The position numbers were made by a program, and so were the translations under genes. Shown one piece after another: positions 29,799-35,017 of a stretch of 35,017 bases of DNA. The notes beneath the pieces were generated by a model. That model had not been told where the DNA came from, made no database searches, and worked only from the letters and a program-made list of their open reading frames with translations. Source of the DNA: Candidatus Absconditabacterales bacterium (lineage in GTDB: Bacteria; Patescibacteriota; Gracilibacteria; Absconditabacterales; Absconditicoccaceae); the NCBI GenBank assembly GCA_023228925.1, contig JALOAF010000011.1, forward strand, positions 1 through 35,017. The letters are read 5' to 3'. Every line of letters begins with the position of its first letter. The stretch's first letter is position 1.

Positions 29799-31211
29799 AT
29801 GAAAAAAACAAACTTTAAATTATTTACAATGTTTTTAGCAGGGATACTGTTCTCCACCTTTGCTGTATTTGCAGCGACTATTAGTGTGCCCACAAACTTT
29901 ACTACAAATGCTGTGCAGTATTTGCAAAAATTGGTATTAAAAAATACTGTTGGAAATACTGGAATAGTTTTGGATGCTAATAGTAGCACTTACTCATTGG
30001 AAGTAAATGGAACTGGAAAATTTAAAAATCTATATATAAATTGAGGCATTCGCTGAAATTGAATATATTTAGACACACCAGATGGAATATCAATATGAGA
30101 AAGATATTTTGCTTGATTTGATGAAATTCAATGAATATTTACAGAAGAATGAAATAATATAGAAGATATAATTTGAGTTAGAATATTTTCACACTGATGG
30201 TCATTTGCTTGAGATAATTTAAGAATAGATAATAATGGGAATGTAGGTATCTGAACAGGAACGCCATCAGAAAAATTACACGTATATTGAGCCACTCAAA
30301 TTGGACAATCATTAAAATTATTTTCAAATACAGATACTAATGCTAATCCAACAATAGAAGCACTTGGTAATGCAAAACCAATTGTGTTTATGACAAGTTG
30401 ATCAGAGTCTATGAGAATAACTGCTGCGAGTAAAGTAGGTATCGGTACAAATAATCCTAAAGCAAAACTACAAGTAAATGGTAATGTAAAATTTTCTAGT
30501 ATTGGTGAAGGTACATGAGAATTTATCATACAAGATGACCCAAATGGTACAGAAGCGATGAGGGTCGATATGCAAAATAAACGATTAATTTTTGATAGTA
30601 ATAATGATTGATATAATGTTGGAATTTGAACATCTAATCCTTCTAGTAAACTTGAGGTAGTGTGAGATACTAAAATAAGTGGTGATTTAAATATCAAAAA
30701 TGATTCATTATATGTAGGTGGTAATAATGGTTATGTAGGAATAGGAACAAGTGATCCAAGGATTAATCTTGATGTAATAGGGACCATTTTCTGAGATAAT
30801 ATAAATACTCCTAATTTAATATTTAAAAGTAATCCTGAAGGTATCTTAATGTGAGGTAGTCCGACTATAAAATTAAGTTGATCAAATCTAAATATTATAC
30901 CAAATATGTATGGATGAATAATACTAGATTGAAATGTTTGAATATGAAATGATAGTCCATACCAAAAACTTGATGTAAATGGAGCGATAAAAATATGATA
31001 TCCTGCTACTAATACATGATGTAATAGCAGTAATGAATGAACATTGGCATACCATCATATATCCTGATGATCTGAAATTGTTATATGTATGTTAAAAAAC
31101 GTTGTGCCAAATACATATAGATGGGTGACAATAATTAGTGCTACTGGATGATTTGTTAGCAATCCAGCTCTAAATAATAGTGTGGAAATTGGTGATCTAT
31201 GATGATCATAA
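29799..31211 (+). CDS. Secreted fibre-like protein with five GIGT repeats
   Basis: The 470-residue protein has a signal peptide (cut probably after residue 25, FAVFA-A). Five spaced copies of the motif (N/K/Y)VGIGTxxPxxKLxVxG begin at residues 148, 212, 273, 312 and 379. This pattern is common in phage tail-fibre and bacterial surface-fibre proteins, where it marks beta-rich trimeric shafts. The C-terminal part (GCNSSNEGTLAYHH...VICML) has a Cys pair about 23 residues apart and may form a head domain. UGA codes for a large share of glycines, including in the repeats. It is the first gene of an operon behind a strong promoter, with the large surface protein 25 bases downstream. No phage structural genes accompany it, so a cellular adhesin is favoured. 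Confidence 0.78.
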
Positions 31212-31236
31212 AAAATTTAATTAAAATAAAATCAAA

Positions 31237-33846
31237 ATGAAAAAGAAAATTCTATATCTAATATTATCTATATTGTTTAGTCTATGACTTAGTGTTTTTG
31301 CTCAGACAATTTTCAATATTGATGAAGCATTCTTCATAGAAACTACTCTAAACAGTACGGATTATTCTCCATTAAATTTTAATTTCAGTGGGAATGATTT
31401 TGAATGACTGATGTTTTGGTGAGATGGAGTTGCTCAAACTGGAGAACTTACAATGAGTGGAGTGACCATAAACTGTGATAGACAATTAAACTGATTATAT
31501 TTAAATTCAGCTAGATGAAATAGATTGCGACCAATAGATCAATGAACATTGGATATATTGAGTGGATCTAGTAGTTTTGAATGATATGAAGATATAGAAT
31601 TAACTGGTGGATTTTTCACAGAATGTAGTGGAATATGAATAAATAGTGATAATATATATGGATATATCAAACATACATACGAATGAGTAGATTATGAAAT
31701 GTGGGCTTGAATAAATTATAATTTTCCTTCATGAAATCCTATCGCTACTTGGTCTGGAAGCTTAAAACGCATTACAGTACCAAACAACACAGCTGCTGGA
31801 TATATTTTTGACAATAATGGATGAACAGCAAAAGTGATTAGTAGTATGTGATTTTTTGCACGAGCAGAATTTGGAGAATGAGTAGAATGAGAACATGAAA
31901 GTTCTCAAATAGCTACTTGATACAATATTGTAATTGATTTATTTAGCAATAAAAATGCTAGCTACGAAATTACATGAGATATTTCAACAAGCCCTATTAC
32001 TGGAACATTGACTGGCAATGAGGTCAAACATATAGAAATAAGTCTCATAGATTGACTTGAAAGTCCAAAAACCATACATATAAAAATTACAGAAGAAGAA
32101 AATGACGAGGAATACACAAAAGATTTGGTAGTTACAATAATCGACATAGAAAAACCTACAGTAGATTTAACTTTTCCAAATAGTTGAAACACAATCTCAA
32201 ATAATTCTCTTAATTTAGAGCGAACAGGAAGCGATAATTTTTGAATTAGCTACTACTCTGTTTATTTTAGTGGAATGTGAATCAATTATAGCTCATGACA
32301 AATCAATTATCCTACAAATACTTTAAATATTTGACCATTGGAAAATGGAGAATATTCACGATATGTTGTAGCTACAGACATAGGAAACAATACTGGACAA
32401 AGTGAAATCCAAACATTTATAATATCTGGAGATGCTCTATGACCAACATTGATAAGTCCATCCTCATGAGATAGTGTAGAAATTTGAAATTTAAACTTAT
32501 TGCGAGAAGCATTATATAATGCTAGTAGCTGATATACCCGACAAATATCAAAAAACAATTCATTCAACAATATCCTTGCAAGTGGACATACAAACACAAC
32601 TGGAGTATCAACAATTACCCATCATCCAGATTTTATGACAGGATCGTTTTATTGGAGAGTATTAGACACAAAAACAGCAGGAGTATCAGAACATAGACCA
32701 GTACAGATTTTAGACTTAATTGATGGTGTAGATACAGAAATAGAACAGTTGAATTTTGATACAATCACATGAGCAAATTTATCACAAGTTTATAGCTCAA
32801 ATACTGGGATAATTAGTGGGTTAACAAACAATGTTTCTGTATTAGCAAAATTAGAAAATAATATTTGAGCTTTGTTTGTAAACAACATTATGGTTGGAAG
32901 CCAATTTTTAGTGAAAAATGGAGACGAAATAAAAATAGAACTCATTTCCAAAAATGCTTACAACTCTTGAGTTTCTACAAAATTAATTGTATGAACATGA
33001 GAGAGTTTAATATCTGGTAACTTTACAGTTTACACTAAAACTTGAACTGATGTTTTAGATAACAGCTGACGAAATTTACCTTATTCGCTTAGAATACAGG
33101 CAATATTGTTTGTAGACAGTTTAGCAGAAATGTATAAATACAATCCAGATAAGTTTGCTAATTTTTTAACAACATTTCAGTCTATTTTAAAAGATAAATC
33201 TGATTTATTGGCCAACTCAATATCACAAAGCTCAAATGAACAAGAAATTGCATTTTTGAATGTACAAAAACTAAGTGTGGATTATTTAAAATTTGTTGTA
33301 GATGAATATCTTAGCAAAATAGATTACAGCAAAACAAATATTTATATCGCACCAAACGGAAAAGAATATATGGTACAATTTGATGATAATAGATTTGCTT
33401 ATACTTCTCCAAACTTTATGTATCCTAAATGGTTTCCTACACGAGAGTTATTCAAAAGACATATTGATATAAATAATCCTTGAAACTATTATTTTTGAAC
33501 AGGAGATACAATCACAGCCCCAAATAATAAAAAATATATAATTTATACAGAAAATAATAAACGAACTTCTAACAATTTTATCTACAAAAAATATTTTGAT
33601 ACTAGAGATCAGATTATAGAACATATCTATATAAACAATCCTCCAGCTACTTGGGATCACAATATTGATACAAATTTTAATCCTGTGACATATATTGCCC
33701 CAAATGGAAAAAGTTATACTATATTCAAAACAGCTTCTACATGAAATAATTCAAATAAATATTCATCATTTATGTTTTTAAATCCAAAATATTTCTCAAG
33801 TTTGGAATCTGCTAAAAATCATATCAATTCAGAAAATAAAAAATAG
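31237..33846 (+). CDS. Large secreted surface protein with C-terminal triple repeat
   Basis: The 869-residue protein has a signal peptide (residues 1-22, cut after SVFA-Q). The N-terminal part has GLYLNSARGNRLRPID and a C-x~40-C spacing. A middle of Ig-like beta domains follows (HIKITEEENDEEYTKDLVVTIID, NGEYSRYVVATDIGNN). The C-terminal ~170 residues are three copies of a ~58-residue unit beginning near residues 702, 758 and 818: IAPNGKxY, a hydrophobic strand, then a YPKWF/KKYFD/NPKYF segment and RxxIxIN-type helix. No LPxTG or other known sorting signal is present. The repeat may be an attachment or glycan-binding module; that is inference. It ends in UAG and is co-transcribed with the GIGT-repeat gene. 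Confidence 0.78.
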
Positions 33847-34229
33847 TTTTTATAGTGCATTTTCATACTCCTATTATTTCAAATAGGATGCCATTATGAG
33901 CTAGCCCTATTAACAAGTAGGATCTTTTTTTGCCCTCTTAATAAGGGGGCTTTTAGCATTCTGAGTAGCCCCCCTTAACAAGGGGGATCGTTTTCAGATT
34001 TTTTGTCTTTCTGAGCATAGCGAAGAATCCACTTACACACAGTCTGTCATTCTGAGCGTAGCGAAGAATCCACTTACAGAATCCTTGTCATTTAAACATC
34101 CCATCTACAATAAGGCTCAATGTAACTAAGAGCTGTTATTTTGAAGTATTATCATAATGGCAACACTCTACTATCATAAAACTGCATAACTCAAAAAGCT
34201 TCTGTAAAAAACAGAAGCTTTTTTATAGT
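33847..34229. repeat. Intergenic repeat cluster 4 (families A and C) with terminator
   Basis: Past the surface operon: a hairpin CCTATT/AATAGG (about 33870-33886), three family C palindromes (33902-33924, 33932-33950, 33966-33990) and two family A copies (34005-34034, 34046-34075). Family B is absent. The region ends with the terminator at 34193-34224. No gene is supported. Confidence 0.82.
34193..34224. terminator. Bidirectional rho-independent terminator
   Basis: AAAAAGCTTCTGT (34193-34205), loop AAAAA, ACAGAAGCTTTTT (34211-34223) form a 13-bp perfect stem with T-runs on both strands. It sits 6 bases past the stop of the minus-strand gene at 34230. Confidence 0.88.
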
Positions 34230-34829
34230 TTATTCATCAAATGCACTTAAGTTTATGTCATTGGTATCACCAATAAACATTTTTTTATGTGCATCTGACA
34301 AAGAATTGAGATCATAGCATAGTGCCATTTCATAACAGTCCAATAAGCTGTTGTAAACTGGCAAAAACATTTTTAGACTTCCTGAATTACAAGAGTCTAA
34401 ATTACCATAATGAAAGAAAAGACTTGGAACATGAATTCCATTTTCTTTCAAAAATGTTTTTAGTTTTTTTGCATCGTTTTTATAATTCCCCTCAAACTCT
34501 TCCAAGTATGGATAGAAGGAATTACAAAAAACATTGAGCGTTTCCTTTGGATATATCATATTCAGAGATAATCCAAAATTTTTAAGAAACAATGCAAATA
34601 TTTTGTTCATAGACTCCATGTTTAAGGAATAATCTTTAGCTTGCAGGGACACTTGTCCAAACAAGTATTTCTTTTCATTCGTTAATCCATTATACCTATA
34701 AACCAAAGGTCCCAATCCTCCTCTCCAAATAGAAAGAAGTCCCACACCTGGATTTTCTCTTTCCATTTTTGAGTCCTTGTTGATGACAGAACGACCTAAC
34801 TCAATAGCATTAACTAAAACCTCTTCCAC
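34230..34829 (-). CDS. Unrecognised protein with no UGA codons
   Basis: The 199-residue frame from a GTG start is not recognised. The same frame stays open without a start codon to 34922, adding 31 plausible-looking codons (TVLDPILITNDNIEKLS...QYYNYHPQF), so the true start or an upstream part may be missing or frameshifted. It has about 14 glycines (for example NPGVGLL, WRGGLGP, FEGNY), all GGN, mostly GGA and GGT. Every other sizeable gene here uses UGA often. Codons such as CGT and CTG-poor Leu choice differ little otherwise. It has no signal or membrane helix; cysteines are few. It may be recently acquired from a standard-code organism or be under selection against UGA. A strong terminator follows its stop. 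Confidence 0.65.
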   Translation of the reverse strand: MEEVLVNAIELGRSVINKDSKMERENPGVGLLSIWRGGLGPLVYRYNGLTNEKKYLFGQVSLQAKDYSLNMESMNKIFALFLKNFGLSLNMIYPKETLNVFCNSFYPYLEEFEGNYKNDAKKLKTFLKENGIHVPSLFFHYGNLDSCNSGSLKMFLPVYNSLLDCYEMALCYDLNSLSDAHKKMFIGDTNDINLSAFDE

Positions 34830-34946
34830 AAACTGAGGATGATAGTTGTAATATTGAGCTGTAGAAAGTTTTTCTATATTATCATTAGTAATTAATATAG
34901 GGTCTAGAACGGTTGAAGTGATTTAAATAATCATTATAACTAGTTC

Positions 34947-35017
34947 ATGACTATTAAAAATCCGTATAGGAAAAACGCAAAGCATAGTAGGCAAAAAACT
35001 ATAAAACTTATAGAATA
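34947..35017 (+). CDS. Possible start of a gene running off the right edge
   Basis: ATG at 34947 opens a frame of 23 codons to the window edge (MTIKNPYRKNAKHSRQKTI..., very basic). It is divergent from the gene at 34230. Too short to judge; it could be a DNA-binding protein's N-terminus or chance. Confidence 0.25.
   Translation, partial: MTIKNPYRKNAKHSRQKTIKLIE

Noticed and set aside
378..33846. Widespread pseudogenes or frameshifts, since standard-code frames are short and broken
   Set aside because: Joining across UGA keeps one frame per gene and gives full-length conserved proteins, so recoding explains it.
29799..33846. Prophage tail module
   Set aside because: Both proteins have Sec signal peptides and no capsid, terminase, portal or integrase genes are present.

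Overview
This 35 kb, very AT-rich window comes from an organism that reads UGA as glycine (genetic code 25), which points to the Gracilibacteria/Absconditabacteria branch of the Patescibacteria (CPR). With the standard code nearly every gene breaks into short pieces. With UGA=Gly they join into full-length proteins, and UGA falls exactly on invariant glycines: the HExGH site of RseP, the Walker A loops of the HolB-like and VirD4-like ATPases, RPAAGGDE of the release factor and PNGKPH of MetG. I count 26 complete protein genes (22 end in UAA, 4 in UAG, none in UGA), one tRNA-Lys and a possible partial gene at the right edge.

Layout: 378-3800 rseP, a small membrane protein and a GT4-like glycosyltransferase. 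3801-5918 is a minus-strand group of rsmG, a HEPN-like/CBS protein and a DUF4230 protein. 5978-8575 holds a DUF192 protein, a TatD nuclease and a charged coiled-coil protein. 8809-11328 is a large VirD4/TraD-like membrane ATPase. 11679-15060 has a bactofilin-like membrane protein, a CCA-adding enzyme with an HD domain and a small membrane/coiled-coil protein. 15271-22402 is a housekeeping stretch: tRNA-Lys, metG, holB-like, secG, a membrane-anchored family 5 solute-binding protein, a second site-2 protease and prfA (RF1). 22584-29099 has a Cys-rich secreted protein, fusA, gatC and a PKD-domain membrane protein. 29799-33846 is a two-gene surface-protein operon behind a near-consensus promoter: a GIGT-repeat fibre-like protein and a large protein with a three-copy C-terminal repeat. 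34230-34922 is an unrecognised gene that, unlike its neighbours, uses no UGA codons.

Most longer gaps hold structured repeats. Family A is short (GTCATTCTGAG...GAAGAATCCA). Family B has long inverted arms that can fold into a hairpin, with right arms repeated in tandem. Family C is a CTTAATAAGGGGG-type palindrome. A separate set of three GC-rich islands shares the word TACCACCCG and forms strong hairpins. The most interesting points are the in-window agreement between UGA recoding and RF1 with no UGA stops, the composite repeats, the GC-rich islands, the HEPN-like/CBS protein, the surface operon with its unknown C-terminal repeat, and the UGA-free gene at the right end. I found no CRISPR array, transposase, rRNA or recognisable defence operon.
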